A stretch of 64,000 nucleotides of DNA from Candidatus Electrothrix aestuarii (GCA_032595685.2 CP159373.1:207001-271000), one strand, 5' to 3'; positions 37,639-47,801 are shown, counted from the stretch's first letter. Translations and numbers: made by a program. Notes: generated by a model from the sequence alone, not told the origin.

Positions 37639-38877
37639 ATGAATACTAAAAAACTTATCACATATCTGTCCATCCCGATGGTTTTGATTGGCATCGGTTT
37701 GATAGTATGGAACAGTTCCACAGAGAAGGCAAAAGTGGAATCCGTTGATACCAATGATACAACGGAAGATGCTGGAGAGAGTGCCACGGTAGAGATCCCG
37801 ACAGAGACAAAGGAGGAATTAACAGCATATCAAAAGGCGGTGGAGCGTGACCCGGATAATGCCCTGGGCTGGAATCGGCTGGGTGCTCTGTTGCTTCAGA
37901 CTGGGGAGCTTGCCCAGGCTGAAGAGGCATTTCGCAAGGTGCTGGCCTTGAGTGAGGCGCATCAGGATAAGAAGGAGCAAGCATGGGCATACAGCAATTT
38001 GGGTGATGTGTATGACAGACGTGGGGAGTCGGACAAAGCCGAGGAGATGTACCGGAAAGCTCTGGAGATTGATAAAGCCTTGGACAGCAAGCAAGGCATG
38101 GCAAGAACCTACACTAATCTGGGCAATATATATGGTAGACGCGGGGAACTGGACCGGGCTGAAGACATGCACCGGAAAGCCCTGGAGATTGACCAGGCCT
38201 TGAGTATCAAGGAAAATGTGGCAGATGATTACGCCAATATTGGCCTTGTGTATGATACACGTGGGGAGCTGGACAAGGCAGAAGAGATGTACGGGAAAGC
38301 TCTGGAGATCAATGAAGCCTTGGGCAACAAGGAAGATCTGACGGACGATTACAGCACTCTTGGTAATCTGTATGGTAGACGTGGGGAGAGGGGCAAAGCC
38401 GAAGAGATGTACCGGAAAGCTCTGGAGATTGATCAGGCCTTGGGCATCAAGGAAAATGTGGCGGATGATTACACCAGTCTGGGCAATGTGTATACGGACC
38501 CGGATAAAGCAGAGGAAATGTTCCAGAAAGCTCTGGAGATTCACCAGACTTTGGACAGCAAGCAAGGCATGGCGGAAGATTACACCAATCTGGGCAGTCT
38601 GTATTATAAACTCGGTGATCTGGACAGGGCCGAGGATATGCACTTGAAAGCTTTGGACTTTGATAAAGCCCTGGGCAACAAGGAAAATATGGCACAGGAT
38701 TACGGAACGCTAGGCCTTGTGTACTATGCAGGCGAAGACCTAGACAAGGCCGAAGAGGTGTGGAAGAAGAGTTTGAGCCTGTACGAGGAGATAGGGGCAA
38801 TGCAGGGCAACGATGCCAGGAAAGTGCAGCAAGCACTGAATAACCTGGCCGTACTGCGTAGCGTCTTTAACAAGTAA
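37639..38877 (+). CDS. Membrane-anchored TPR-repeat protein
   Basis: The start is the ATG of MNTKKLITYLSIPMVLIGIG, behind AGAGGAG. The 412-residue protein has one N-terminal helix, an acidic Thr/Glu linker (residues 34-65), then about eight TPR units of 40 residues with the pattern NLGxVYxRRGELDKAEEMYR. The repeats are also visible in DNA at 120-base spacing. One unit, near residue 295, lacks four residues (NVYTDPDKAEEM). TPR arrays bind proteins; the partner is unknown. It sits between two nqrM copies. Confidence 0.88.
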   Translation: MNTKKLITYLSIPMVLIGIGLIVWNSSTEKAKVESVDTNDTTEDAGESATVEIPTETKEELTAYQKAVERDPDNALGWNRLGALLLQTGELAQAEEAFRKVLALSEAHQDKKEQAWAYSNLGDVYDRRGESDKAEEMYRKALEIDKALDSKQGMARTYTNLGNIYGRRGELDRAEDMHRKALEIDQALSIKENVADDYANIGLVYDTRGELDKAEEMYGKALEINEALGNKEDLTDDYSTLGNLYGRRGERGKAEEMYRKALEIDQALGIKENVADDYTSLGNVYTDPDKAEEMFQKALEIHQTLDSKQGMAEDYTNLGSLYYKLGDLDRAEDMHLKALDFDKALGNKENMAQDYGTLGLVYYAGEDLDKAEEVWKKSLSLYEEIGAMQGNDARKVQQALNNLAVLRSVFNK

Positions 38878-38897
38878 CCCCACAGGCTATCAAGCAA

Positions 38898-39062
38898 GTG
38901 CCCTTGCTTACCATTGGAATCAGCTTTCTCGTTATTGCCGGTTCTGCGTTGCTGATTAATTTCAGTAAACGGCGGCAACGGAAATCACCGCATGGATTGA
39001 CCGGGATGTGTCATCGGACTGGTGGGGCGGTGTGTGGGAAGTGTAGTGAGAGAGAGCATTAA
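38898..39062 (+). CDS. nqrM: NqrM (copy 2, GTG start)
   Basis: A frame of 54 residues starting at GTG reads VPLLTIGISFLVIAGSALLI, then NFSKRRQRKSPHGLTGMCHR, TGGAVCGKCSEREH. It matches copy 1 at roughly 80% of positions and keeps the CHx...C..C residues, but the membrane helix lacks copy 1's Cys (GCALL has become GSALL). There is no ATG and no good ribosome site, so it may be silent. It is the right flank of the TPR insertion. Confidence 0.65.
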   Translation: MPLLTIGISFLVIAGSALLINFSKRRQRKSPHGLTGMCHRTGGAVCGKCSEREH

Positions 39063-39066
39063 CCGT

Positions 39067-39435
39067 ATGAAAAAATTAGGCTTGGGAATACAGGCATTAT
39101 CAGAATTCAAGGATAATGACTTCATCTATGTGGATAAGACTAAGCATATTCACAGGTTGATAGACGATGGAAAATACTATTTTCTTTCCCGTCCCCGGCG
39201 CTTCGGCAAATCGCTGCTGATCAATACGCTCAAGGAACTGTTTGAAGGCAACCGCAGGCTCTTTCAGGGCTGTTGGATTGAGGAAAAATGGCATTGGCAG
39301 CAAAAAAATCCGGTCATAAAAATAGACTTTACCCAGGTCGAATACCGGGAACTGGGCCTGAAAAAGGCCTTGGATCAATACCTGCTCCGAACGGCGGAGC
39401 AGCACAAGGTCAGCTTGGAGGCGGAAACCTATGCA
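39067..39435 (+). pseudogene. DUF1703-type AAA ATPase/PD-(D/E)XK gene, 5' part
   Basis: The first 123 codons of an AAA-ATPase-like/PDDEXK protein (PF09820 plus PF08011 type). They run from MKKLGLGIQALSEFKDNDFI through FLSRPRRFGKSLLINTLKEL, the Walker A-like motif, and stop at a Tyr-Ala codon pair. The ATGCA that ends this part is the target duplication of the insertion at 39436-43558. Joining it to 43564 restores one frame of 524 residues. Confidence 0.9.
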
Positions 39436-39477
39436 CTCGACTATCAAGTTTTTTCTTTTGCCCTTCTCGCCTCCATC

Positions 39478-40273
39478 TTAACAAACACCCCCCTTGTAGG
39501 ATAATGAAGGCGTTGCCTCCAGTCTTCCGAGATCCCGCCCACTCATATGTTTGCTGGAAGGAACAAGCTGAAAAAACTCTTTGACTTTTTTGCCTAACTT
39601 TTCAAGCTGTTTTCCGGCATTGTCCTGCTGAAGCAGAAACTGGATAAATTCAAGCAATCCTTCCATTTGAGTTCTTCGTCGTAGGCTGCCTACGGTAAAC
39701 GCAGGCAGTTTGTTATCTATGCGGGCTGCTTGCTCTGGATGAAGAAGGAGGCAGTGGTCGAACAGTAGACTCAGAATCAGGCTTCGGCTTGATCCCTTCT
39801 CGTCAAACTGTCGGGCCTCCTGCCCCCAACCCTCGTAAAGCTTCCAGTCCTCAAAGAAAACCTCCACAAGCCATCTCAAGGTGTAGGCTCGAATAATATC
39901 CTCTGTTCGCCAGCTCATATCAGTGGCAACGAGATAACGGTAGTTCCTTTCATCTTCATATTTAACAGCAATAACAAAGCGTTTTTTACCATGCGCTTTA
40001 ACATGGAGGCGAGCACTGGCCACAGTCATTGTAATTTCTTCACCGCCCCGGACACGCACTTTACGTATTGTCCCTTTGCAGGTTACATTAAAAAAATCAG
40101 ACAGATTCTTCTTTCGCCCTCGGTAATATATAATTTGGTTGGAATGAAGCTGACTTATAACCTGGCTTGTACCGAGTATGCTGCACCCCTTATCCATGAA
40201 ATCACCGGTTCCGTACAAGGCATCGGCCAGCAGGCATTGTACAGAGATTTCCGGGTGATTTTGTTTGAATTCT
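39478..40273 (-). pseudogene. Outer IS4-like transposase, C-terminal part
   Basis: This reads KEFKQNHPEISVQCLLADAL then YGTGDFMDKG and onward, with the ATDMSWRTEDIIRAYTLRW and EVFFEDWKLYEGWGQEARQ signatures of IS4-type DDE transposases (the Y..W..E region). Joining 43396-42843 to 40273-39478 gives 1350 bases, an in-frame 449-residue transposase. The nested IS interrupts it after LALELL. Confidence 0.85.
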
Positions 40274-40457
40274 TTAATTCTACTTTGGCAATCATAACTT
40301 CTTGATCTATCTGTAAAAATGACTTGAAATATCCCCGGAAAGTTGTATCCTTCATCAGGAGCAGTTTGATTGCTTTTTGAGCATACTGACTCCTAATAAC
40401 AGCTGTCAAAAAACAACACCCACAGTCAATCGCCCTGATGATAACTTTATTATTTCT

Positions 40458-40593
40458 ATGAACTCTCCTTGCCCCGAAAAAGAAAATCCCCATGAAAGAT
40501 TCCTTGAGCTGACAGACATCTCCCGGCAACTTGTGTCATTTCACGAAAGATATCAGCAGCTTTTCAGGAGACATACGGTAAGTTTGTCAGAGA
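40458..40593 (+). pseudogene. IS701-type transposase, N-terminal fragment
   Basis: It begins MNSPCPEKENPHERFLELTD, then ISRQLVSFHERYQQLFRRHT and VSLSE, and stops where the third element begins. The continuation (PDKAFQYLKGLFQSDKK) appears after that element at 41543. A start at 40377 in the same frame is possible. Confidence 0.7.
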
Positions 40594-41542
40594 ACTGATT
40601 TAAACTTTTCATATGAGGATTTAATTGCCTTGATATTATTTGTTATAGTTATCCAGAGAAGCAAATACTTCAAGGAGGATGACTATGAGCAAAATACCGA
40701 CAAATCTGACACCGGCAGAGTTTGAAGAATACGTTGATCCTTATCTAAGTAAGGCGAAACGAGGATACACATGCTCTATCCCTTTGTATAAAATTTTTAA
40801 CTATATACTTTACTTTCTGCACACCGGTTGTCAATGGGAAATGATTCCCATCGATAAAGATCCAAATGATCCCGATAAACAGGAGATCAGCTGGCAGGCT
40901 ATTTACCATCATTTTCGAAAATGGTCTAATGACGGCAGTTTGAAAAAATTATGGAATGAGAGTGTCGAGAGCATCAGGTCACTTCTTAATCTGTCAGAGC
41001 TGAACTTGGACGGAACCCATACTATAGCCAAAAAAGGAGGTAAATCAGCTAAGTACCAAGGGAGGAAAAAGGCTAAAACAACCAATATCCTGCCCCTTTT
41101 GGATAAAAACGGTTATCCAATTGCTTCGACGGAAATCATTGCGGGCAATCATAATGATGCATTCGAGCTTGAAAAGAATATACGTTATCTTTTCAAAGAG
41201 ATGAAGCACAGAAAACTGCCGATCTTCGGTTCTTATTTTAATGCAGATTCAGCATTTGACACCAAAGGAGCCCGGAAAGTCTGTTTCAATAACGGTGTCA
41301 TACCGAATATAGCTGAAAATAAACGTGGGCGTAAAAAGCCGAAAAGAGGACGCAAAAGGCTTTTTAACGAAAAAATATATAAAAACCGATTTGGTACCGA
41401 ACGAACATGGGCATGGGTTGATAAATTCAAACGCCTGCTCATACGTTTTGAACGGAATGACACATATTTTTTCGGACTTCACTGCATTGCTTTTTCGATG
41501 ATTAACCTCCGAAGTCTAATCGGAAAAAAAGTTTAAATCAGT
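40594..41542 (+). mobile_element. IS5-type insertion sequence (innermost element)
   Basis: Perfect 16-bp terminal inverted repeats ACTGATTTAAACTTTT and its complement enclose one complete transposase gene. It lies inside the IS701 transposase. I could not find a clean target duplication: the flanks are CAGAGA on the left and CCAGAT on the right. The length of 949 bp suits the small IS5 groups (IS427/IS1031-like). Confidence 0.85.
40685..41536 (+). CDS. IS5-type transposase (intact)
   Basis: 283 residues starting MSKIPTNLTPAEFEEYVDPY; the ATG has AAGGAGG six bases upstream. The DDE signs are NLDGTHTIAKKGGKSAKYQG (first Asp), SYFNADSAFDTK (second Asp) and the C-terminal FGTERTWAWVDKFKRLLIRF (Glu with the usual RTxAWxDxFKRLLxR). 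It has an N-terminal DUF4096-like helix domain. It is the only undamaged transposase in the nest, and probably the last arrival. Confidence 0.88.
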   Translation: MSKIPTNLTPAEFEEYVDPYLSKAKRGYTCSIPLYKIFNYILYFLHTGCQWEMIPIDKDPNDPDKQEISWQAIYHHFRKWSNDGSLKKLWNESVESIRSLLNLSELNLDGTHTIAKKGGKSAKYQGRKKAKTTNILPLLDKNGYPIASTEIIAGNHNDAFELEKNIRYLFKEMKHRKLPIFGSYFNADSAFDTKGARKVCFNNGVIPNIAENKRGRKKPKRGRKRLFNEKIYKNRFGTERTWAWVDKFKRLLIRFERNDTYFFGLHCIAFSMINLRSLIGKKV

Positions 41543-42828
41543 CCAGATAAAGCATTCCAGTACCTGAAAGGTTTATTCCAGTCTGACAAAAAAACATGGA
41601 ACGTATGGAGGAAAAGGTTCCGGGTGCTAAATATGATCCCCTCCAATATTTTCTTTCCGACTCGAACTGGGATTGGCACCCTGTAAATGATCAACTAGCT
41701 AAAGATGCGGATAAACTATTAGGAGGAAGGAAGGATAGCGCTCTTCTTATTGATGAATGCGGAATACCCAAAAAGGGGAAGATGTCTGTCGGGGTTTCTC
41801 GTCAATGGTGCGGGCAGCTTGGTAAAAACGACAATTGTCAGGTAGCAGTGTTCGCAACGTTGGGGTATGGTCGTTTTTCCATGCCGATTGACTATCGGCT
41901 GTATTTGCCGAAAAGCTGGACAAATGACGAGGAACGTTGTCTTAGGGCCAAGGTTCCTGCCGACAAAATTGTTTTCCAAACAAAGCATGAACAGGCTCTT
42001 GATATGGTCTTCCATGCGAGAAAGAATGGAGTTCGTTTTAACTGGGTGGGTTGTGATGGTTTTTACGGAAAAAATTCCAAATTTCTTCGGGTGCTTGAGG
42101 ATAACGATGAAACATTCATGGCAGATGTTCATAAAAATCAGCTAGTTTATCTCGAAAATCCAAATCCTGAAGTCCCAGAAGCAAAATCGAACAAAGGAAA
42201 ATGCCCAAGCAAGCTCAAAGCACAAGAGCAGGATATACGTGTTGACGAATGGGTCAAGCAACAGCCTGATAATGCCTGGAAACGAACGAAAGTTCGGAAA
42301 ACTACCAAAGGCCATCTCATTGTGGATATTCTGCATAGGGAAGTTTGGTTATGGGACGGTGAAGAGGCTGAAGCGAGGAAATGGCATTTAGTTGTCAGGC
42401 GTGAGATTAACTCCCCAGGGGAAATCAAATACAGCCTGAGTAATGCGCCAAGTAATACGTCAACAAGACGACTTGCGTATATGCAAGCTCAACGGTATTG
42501 GGTTGAACGACCATTTCAGGATGCAAAAAATGAATGTGGGATGGGTGATTATCAGGCTCGGGGATGGCTGGCCTGGCATCATCATATGACTATGGTTATG
42601 ATGGCCATGTTGTTCATGGTCGAGCAACGATTGCACCACCAAGTCGGTGTTCCGTTATTGAGCTGTACTGATATAACGACATTACTCAAGTCAATTCTAC
42701 CACGTCGAGATGTGGGCGAAGATGAAATTATAAGGCAGCTTCGTGAACGACATAGAAAGAGGCAGGCTTCAATAGATTTCGCATGCGAAAAACAACGGAA
42801 TAGTGATTTGTTACCACAGCCTTTGTGA
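41543..42828 (+). pseudogene. IS701-type transposase, main part with frameshift
   Basis: The first codons (PDKAFQYLKGLFQSDKK) are in one frame. After seven A residues at about 41588-41594 the rest (MERMEEKVPGAKYDPLQYFL and onward, to 42828) continues in the -1 frame. The DDE catalytic core is visible: LLIDECGIPKKGKMSVGVSR, WVGCDGFYGKN and the late WVERPFQDAKNECGMGDYQA. A single missing A, or -1 slippage on the A-tract, would join the frames. Confidence 0.8.
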
Positions 42829-42842
42829 GTGCCAAAGTAGAA

Positions 42843-43396
42843 TTAAGCAGCTCCAGTGCCAGGCTCTGTTTTGTCGGATATTCTGGATCAGGATCGGGGC
42901 TCACTGGTCTTTTCTCCTTTGGAACCCCTTTCTTGCGAAGTTTTTTATCCTCTTTCTTCCAGGCAGTTTGAACAGGGTCGGGCATATAGAATTTGAAACC
43001 AACCGGAAAAGTAATGCTGTCCGTCACCAGAAGTAAGAGAACAACAGTTTGACCATTAACGTAACCACCTGTTTTCTTATCTTTCTGTTTGTATGCCTTA
43101 TGGATCCTTTTTGTTTTTTTACAACGGGCCCGGTCCAGCTCATCCAACACAGCAATGCCTTCTTTTATATCGTATTGTCGCAAAACAAGCTTGACACTTG
43201 CGATCAGCAGATGACCCCAGAATATTTTGCCGTGACGAAACATCCACGAAAGAGCGGCTTTTTTATATCCGCCAAAACCGGCACGTTCAAAGCTCGCCCA
43301 GTTTATAGAGTTCATCATCAATATGCCGAAGATACAAAATGATAGCCATTTTCTCTGAATACGGGAAAGTCCGGCTTCAGGGTCATGTTTTTTCAA
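42843..43396 (-). pseudogene. Outer IS4-like transposase, N-terminal part
   Basis: It reads from a TTG-initiated LKKHDPEAGLSRIQRKWLSF to the TTAA target. The first catalytic Asp lies in GIAVLDELDRARCKKTKR. In-frame stop codons exist upstream, and an ATG further up (MTLPYHTS) is in another frame, so the N-terminus may carry a small indel. It continues at 40273 after the nested element. Confidence 0.75.
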
Positions 43397-43563
43397 ACTG
43401 CTGTCAAGCTCATCGACAAATGTTTTAATAAATGCAGGGGAATCGTGAAGTATGATAAGGCAATGTCATGTAAAAAGTTAATGGGATAAATGAAGAAATC
43501 CATCAACTATAACAGTTCATGCCCAACGTTGCCTAACTTTAAAAACTTGATAGTCGAGATGCA

Positions 43564-44769
43564 GGGAAATTCCTGGAACTGATCACGACATTGGGGGGAA
43601 AATCAGGCACGGTTATCCTGATTGATGAGTATGACAAGCCCATTATTGATTATCTTGAGGCGTCAAACATAGAGCAGGCCGAAGAAAACCGGGAAATTCT
43701 CAAAACCTTGTACGCCGGGGTAAAGGGGCTGGATGAGCATATCCGTTTTTTTCTGCTCACCGGTGTTTCCAAGTTCAGCCGGGTCTCGATTTTCAGCGAT
43801 CTCAACCACCTCAGAGACCTGAGCATTTCAGAAAGCGGTGCCGGGCTGCTCGGCTATACCGAGCAGGAAATTCGGGACAATTATCACCCCTATCTTGAGC
43901 AACTGGCTGACAGCTTCGATACCACGCAAGACAGAATCATGGAGCAGATCAAGACCTGGTATAACGGCTACTCCTGGGACGGCAGAACCTTTGTTTATAA
44001 CCCCTATTCGACCCTGAGTCTTCTCTCCTCAAGGGCCTTTAAAAACTTCTGGTTTGAGACCGGCACCCCGACCTTTCTGACCCAACATATCAAGGAATCA
44101 GGGGTAAAGATCAATGAATCGTTGAATAAACCAGTAAGAGAAAATGCCTTTAACGCCTATGATATCGACAATCTCAACACCACCGCTATTCTGTTTCAGA
44201 CCGGTTATCTGACCATCAAGCAATGGGACCGGCTGGAAAATACCTATGTGCTGGATTTCCCCAACCGGGAAGTGAAGGAATCGTTTCTTGATTTTATGGT
44301 GAAAAACTACGCTGACAGCTCTGCCGAAGAGATGGGGCATATTGTCGCGGTGCTGACTGAGGCCCTACGGGTAAACGATATCTGCCGGTTTTTTGAGGCC
44401 ATGCAGGCCCTGTTCAGCTCCATCACGGCAAAACAGCTGGAAAAAGTAAAGGCATACGAGGGGTTTTATCATTCGATCATCTATATCACCCTGAAGATGC
44501 TCGGGGTTCGGATCGACTGCGAGGTGCAGTCCAGCTTCGGGGCCACTGATGCGGTGATCAAAAACGACGAGTATATTTACGTTATTGAATTCAAAATGGG
44601 AACCGCTGAGGAGGCCCTGCGGCAGATTACAGAAAAACGCTCTAACGCTCCGTTTGCCGCTGACGGGCGGGCGGTTATCATGGTCGGGATCGGTATTGAT
44701 AAAGGAGTGCGGAATTTGACGGATTTTGTGACGGGGACTGCGGATCGGGGTGGAGAGAGAGAAAGATAA
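43564..44769 (+). pseudogene. DUF1703-type AAA ATPase/PD-(D/E)XK gene, 3' part
   Basis: It resumes GKFLELITTLGGKSGTVILI and continues with Walker B-like ILIDEYDKPIIDYL, the sensor-like FLLTGVSKFSRVSIFSDLNH and, near the end, the nuclease motif VIKNDEYIYVIEFKMGTAEE (PDDEXK core E-x-K). The function is unknown; such proteins are abundant in genomes rich in mobile DNA. Translation from an internal ATG (43591) could yield a fragment with the nuclease domain. Confidence 0.88.
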
Positions 44770-45066
44770 AAGGGTCGGTTTGAAACAAACGTGGTCTATC
44801 CAACTTTTACCATCCTCTTTTACCCTAACATTTTTTGTCAGGGTTCACACTATTTCAAAAATCCCCTTGCGGTACAATAAAATCACCAGAAAACGACATA
44901 GGCAAATATCACCATCTGTTCGACTTTACAGAAAAACGCCTTGACCATCTCAATGAGCTATGTTAGCTTTTCCCGTCATCACTTTCAGAATATGATGCAA
45001 ACGGAAAGAATGCGCCACCTAGAAAACAAACGAAGCCTTTAAAAAAGATGAAAGGAGAGAGTATTC

Positions 45067-45360
45067 ATGAAAAACACAATCATTATAGCTTGTTTACTAT
45101 CTTTATTATCTGCAACAACAGTACTTGCAGGCGATGCATGCCTACATGGAACTGCTAAGTGGAGAAGTGGTTCTAAAATTGACGGGTCAAGCCGCATCAG
45201 CACCTCGTGGAACGACAAAGAGTCTTATCCAAAAAACGGTAATTATCGTTTGTGCTTGGGTAGTAATCCAAAACAAAAAATTACTATTTATTTGAACGGA
45301 AAAAAATACACTGAGATGTATATAGATGGAGATACTCGTTTGGATATAGTCCGGGATTAA
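45067..45360 (+). CDS. Small exported protein, unknown function
   Basis: 97 residues. A clear Sec signal peptide (MKNTIIIACLLSLLSATTVL, cleavage near AGD) precedes a 75-residue mature part with two Cys (ACLHG and RLCLG) that may form a disulfide. AAAGGAGAG precedes the ATG. I do not recognise the family. It stands alone between the nuclease remnant and a convergent exported-protein gene. Confidence 0.7.
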   Translation: MKNTIIIACLLSLLSATTVLAGDACLHGTAKWRSGSKIDGSSRISTSWNDKESYPKNGNYRLCLGSNPKQKITIYLNGKKYTEMYIDGDTRLDIVRD

Positions 45361-45511
45361 TCAAAAAACTGCATAGCAAATAGGGGGGGGTAAACAGGAC
45401 CGTCACATTGACTGAAAATCTCTGTTCGCCATAAGCGACTCTGCTACACCAATAAATCTATCCTTAATGCGCCCCTCATCAAAACCAAAGGCAGCACAAA
45501 ACAACCACCTG

Positions 45512-46138
45512 TTAAAACTGAATATCAAGCTCTTTCTTTTTATACCAGTCAAGAGATTCATGCAACAGCTTTGGATCATACAAACTCATAACCAAAATAG
45601 GATCAGGTTCCCCATCCCCACGGTTTATATACTTTGAGAATTCAATATCCAGCGATTTCTCCTTATCATTCTCTCCTACCCACTTTCCTTTCCACACCTT
45701 ATCAGAAGAATCTGATATATCGGTTTTACACCCTCCCCAACACATAGAATATCTTTCTTCACCATCCGACCTACGTCTGACTGTCCCTGAAAATTTTGGT
45801 TCGCCATATTTCGAACGTATTTTTTCAAAAATCTGTTTGTAATCAGATTTATTATCATAAAACCAAAAAACTTTAGTCATACGATATAATTTTTCATTGT
45901 GTTCAAATTCAAACCTAAAAAAACCATCTTTCCCGTAATCGCATTGAAGGTCTATAGAACTAACTTTTCCATTAAGATATTTTTTATCTATTTCTGGGTT
46001 TTGACATGATATTTTTTTTAAAACAGTAGAAAAACTCTCTCCAAGTCTGAACCCTTGAATATCAAAAATTGATACATCAGCAGAAAACGCATTACTTACA
46101 ATAGACACCATAAAAAAGAATAAGAAAATAATTTTCAC
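45512..46138 (-). CDS. Exported protein, unknown function
   Basis: 208 residues with a Sec signal (MKIIFLFFFMVSIVSNAFSA, cleavage after ADV possible). The mature part contains FRLGESFSTVLKKISCQNPE and the MCWGGCKTD motif; four Cys could make disulfides. The FRLG-x-S pattern recalls small periplasmic proteins of unknown role found beside mobile DNA. It is AT-rich compared with the nqr genes. Confidence 0.7.
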   Translation of the reverse strand: MKIIFLFFFMVSIVSNAFSADVSIFDIQGFRLGESFSTVLKKISCQNPEIDKKYLNGKVSSIDLQCDYGKDGFFRFEFEHNEKLYRMTKVFWFYDNKSDYKQIFEKIRSKYGEPKFSGTVRRRSDGEERYSMCWGGCKTDISDSSDKVWKGKWVGENDKEKSLDIEFSKYINRGDGEPDPILVMSLYDPKLLHESLDWYKKKELDIQF

Positions 46139-46376
46139 GAGTTACCTCTTTTAAAAATCTTTCAAGGAAAGGAAAACCAAACACGGGCTGTCCAGCAAAT
46201 ATGGGACCAAAAAAACTGGTAACCACCAGTATATAATTCACGTAAAGTTAGCAACTTTTTAAATAATTAGGGGGGATTTTACCACCTATTTGCCATTTCA
46301 TCAAGATAGGGTATAGTAAACTCACCAAAGAGACGCAGTAACCCCAATCGCAAAAAACTGCCCAGCCGCCAAAACC

Positions 46377-47270
46377 ATGCTCACCAAAGAACGCTATATC
46401 AACCTCTTCACCGACTACGGCTTCAAAAAGATCTTCGGCGAAGAGCCCAACAAAAACCTGCTTCTGGATTTCCTCAACGAGCTGCTCAAAGAGGAACAGG
46501 GAGAAATCCGGGATCTCACCTACCTGAAGACCGAACAACTCGGCGATACTGATATCGACCGCAAGGCCATCTTCGATCTTTACTGCGAAAACGAACGCGG
46601 CGAGAAATTCATTGTCGAACTCCAGAAGAGCAAACAGAATTTCTTCAAAGACCGCGCCCTCTACTACTCCACCTTCCCCATCCGCGAACAGGCGGAACGG
46701 GGTGACTGGAATTTCAAGCTCAAGGCCGTTTATACCGTGGCAATCCTGGACTTTGTCTTTGACGAGGATAAGAATCAGCCGGAAAAGTACCGCTATGATG
46801 TCAAGCTGTCAGATATTGAAACAAATAAGGTCTTCTATGATAAACTGACTTTTATCTACCTGGAGATGCCCAAATTCACCAAGGAGCTGGACGAACTGAC
46901 CACCCGATTTGACAAGTGGCTCTACGTTATCAGGAACCTGAACCGACTGGAGAAGCTCCCGGAAACCTTACGAGAAGAAGTTTTTGAGCAACTCTTTGCC
47001 TCAGCCGAGATTGCCCGCTTCACCCCGGAGCAAGTCCTTTCCTATGAGAAGAGCCTGAAGTATTATCGCGATATGAAAAACTCGCTTGATACGGCTTTTG
47101 AGGAAGGAATAGAAGAAGGAAAAGAAATAGGAATAGCGGAAAATCAGCGAAAAACAGCTATCATAGGACTGAAGCAGGGACTTGATAAAAAAATAATAGC
47201 TGATTTGACGGGATTACCGATTGAAGAGATTGAGAAAATCGCAGAGGAACTCCATGAAGATAAGCCGTAA
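46377..47270 (+). CDS. Rpn-family PD-(D/E)XK nuclease/putative transposase (intact copy)
   Basis: 297 residues. The N-terminal YINLFTDYGFKKIFGEEPNK and the central AIFDLYCENERGEKFIVELQ (D...E-x-Q, PDDEXK_2 core at residues 64-83) identify the PF12784-type family, which promotes RecA-independent recombination in E. coli (RpnA). A coiled, Glu/Lys-rich C-terminus (EEGIEEGKEIGIAENQRKTA) is typical. It is the full-length member of three related copies here. Confidence 0.9.
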   Translation: MLTKERYINLFTDYGFKKIFGEEPNKNLLLDFLNELLKEEQGEIRDLTYLKTEQLGDTDIDRKAIFDLYCENERGEKFIVELQKSKQNFFKDRALYYSTFPIREQAERGDWNFKLKAVYTVAILDFVFDEDKNQPEKYRYDVKLSDIETNKVFYDKLTFIYLEMPKFTKELDELTTRFDKWLYVIRNLNRLEKLPETLREEVFEQLFASAEIARFTPEQVLSYEKSLKYYRDMKNSLDTAFEEGIEEGKEIGIAENQRKTAIIGLKQGLDKKIIADLTGLPIEEIEKIAEELHEDKP

Positions 47271-47281
47271 GGAGGCTTGCC

Positions 47282-47665
47282 ATACCCACCAAAGAACGCT
47301 ACATCAACCTCTTCACCGATTACGGCTTCAAAAAGATCTTCTCCACGGCAGAAATTGCCCGCTTTACCCCGGACCAGATACGCTCCTACGAGAAGAGCCT
47401 CAAATATTACAGGGACATGAAGAACCCCCTTGATACAGCCTTTGATGAGGGGAGAGCGGAAGGAAAGGAAGAAGGAAGAATAGAAGAAAAAAGGCAGGTC
47501 GTCATCAATGGATTGCAACAGGGCCTGAGTATACAAATGATAGCAACTTTAACAGGATTATCTGAAGAAGAGATTGTGAAAATCGTTTGGGAGATCAGCG
47601 AGGAAGACACCGCCCGCCCCCTGAGTAAATTGGTAAATTGGGATCAAACCACCTTTACTCACTGA
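47282..47665 (+). pseudogene. Rpn-family nuclease, internally deleted copy
   Basis: A good GGAGG site is followed by ATA instead of ATG, then PTKERYINLFTDYGFKKIF joined directly to STAEIARFTPDQIRSYEKSL. About 200 codons including the catalytic core are gone, in frame. The C-terminal tail (EEGRIEEKRQVVINGLQQGL) is longer and diverged. It cannot be an active nuclease. A shorter product could start at 47417. Confidence 0.85.
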
Positions 47666-47801
47666 TAATTCAGCTTGATCAACCTGAACGTGACAGCCAA
47701 TTCCAGTCTTTAGTGAGCAGCAGTTGACAGAAAGGTATTACCAGAGTTATACTCTTATACAAGACAACAAGGAAAGGAAATAATTACTGGAGTGAACCTA
47801 T

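Larger units (their letters stand above)
40278..42842 (+). mobile_element. IS701-type insertion sequence (middle element)
   Basis: Inverted ends TTCTACTTTGGC and GCCAAAGTAGAA are flanked by TTAA direct repeats (40274-40277 and 42843-42846). It is inserted in the outer transposase; excision restores LALELLKEFKQNHP there. The element is 2565 bp, or about 1.6 kb without the third IS. Its transposase resembles the IS701 family. Confidence 0.9.
39436..43558 (-). mobile_element. IS4-like insertion sequence, itself invaded (outer element)
   Basis: The ends are perfect inverted repeats, CTCGACTATCAAGTTTTT at left and its complement at right (at least 15 bp certain). They are flanked by the 5-bp direct repeat ATGCA (39431-39435 and 43559-43563). 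Removing one copy of ATGCA plus the element fuses the host gene in frame. The element measures 4123 bp, or 1554 bp once the nested IS and its TTAA duplication are removed. Confidence 0.9.

Noticed and set aside
37990-38800. Regular 120-base DNA repeats, CRISPR-like at first sight
   Set aside because: The period is in frame with the 40-residue TPR units and there are no distinct spacers.
40155-40529. 124-codon minus-strand open frame
   Set aside because: It crosses the IS701 left end and mixes two frames; the real outer transposase frame runs through KEFKQNHPEISVQ instead.
43591-44769. 392-codon frame as an independent gene
   Set aside because: It is the continuation of the gene starting at 39067, as the ATGCA duplication and frame restoration show.
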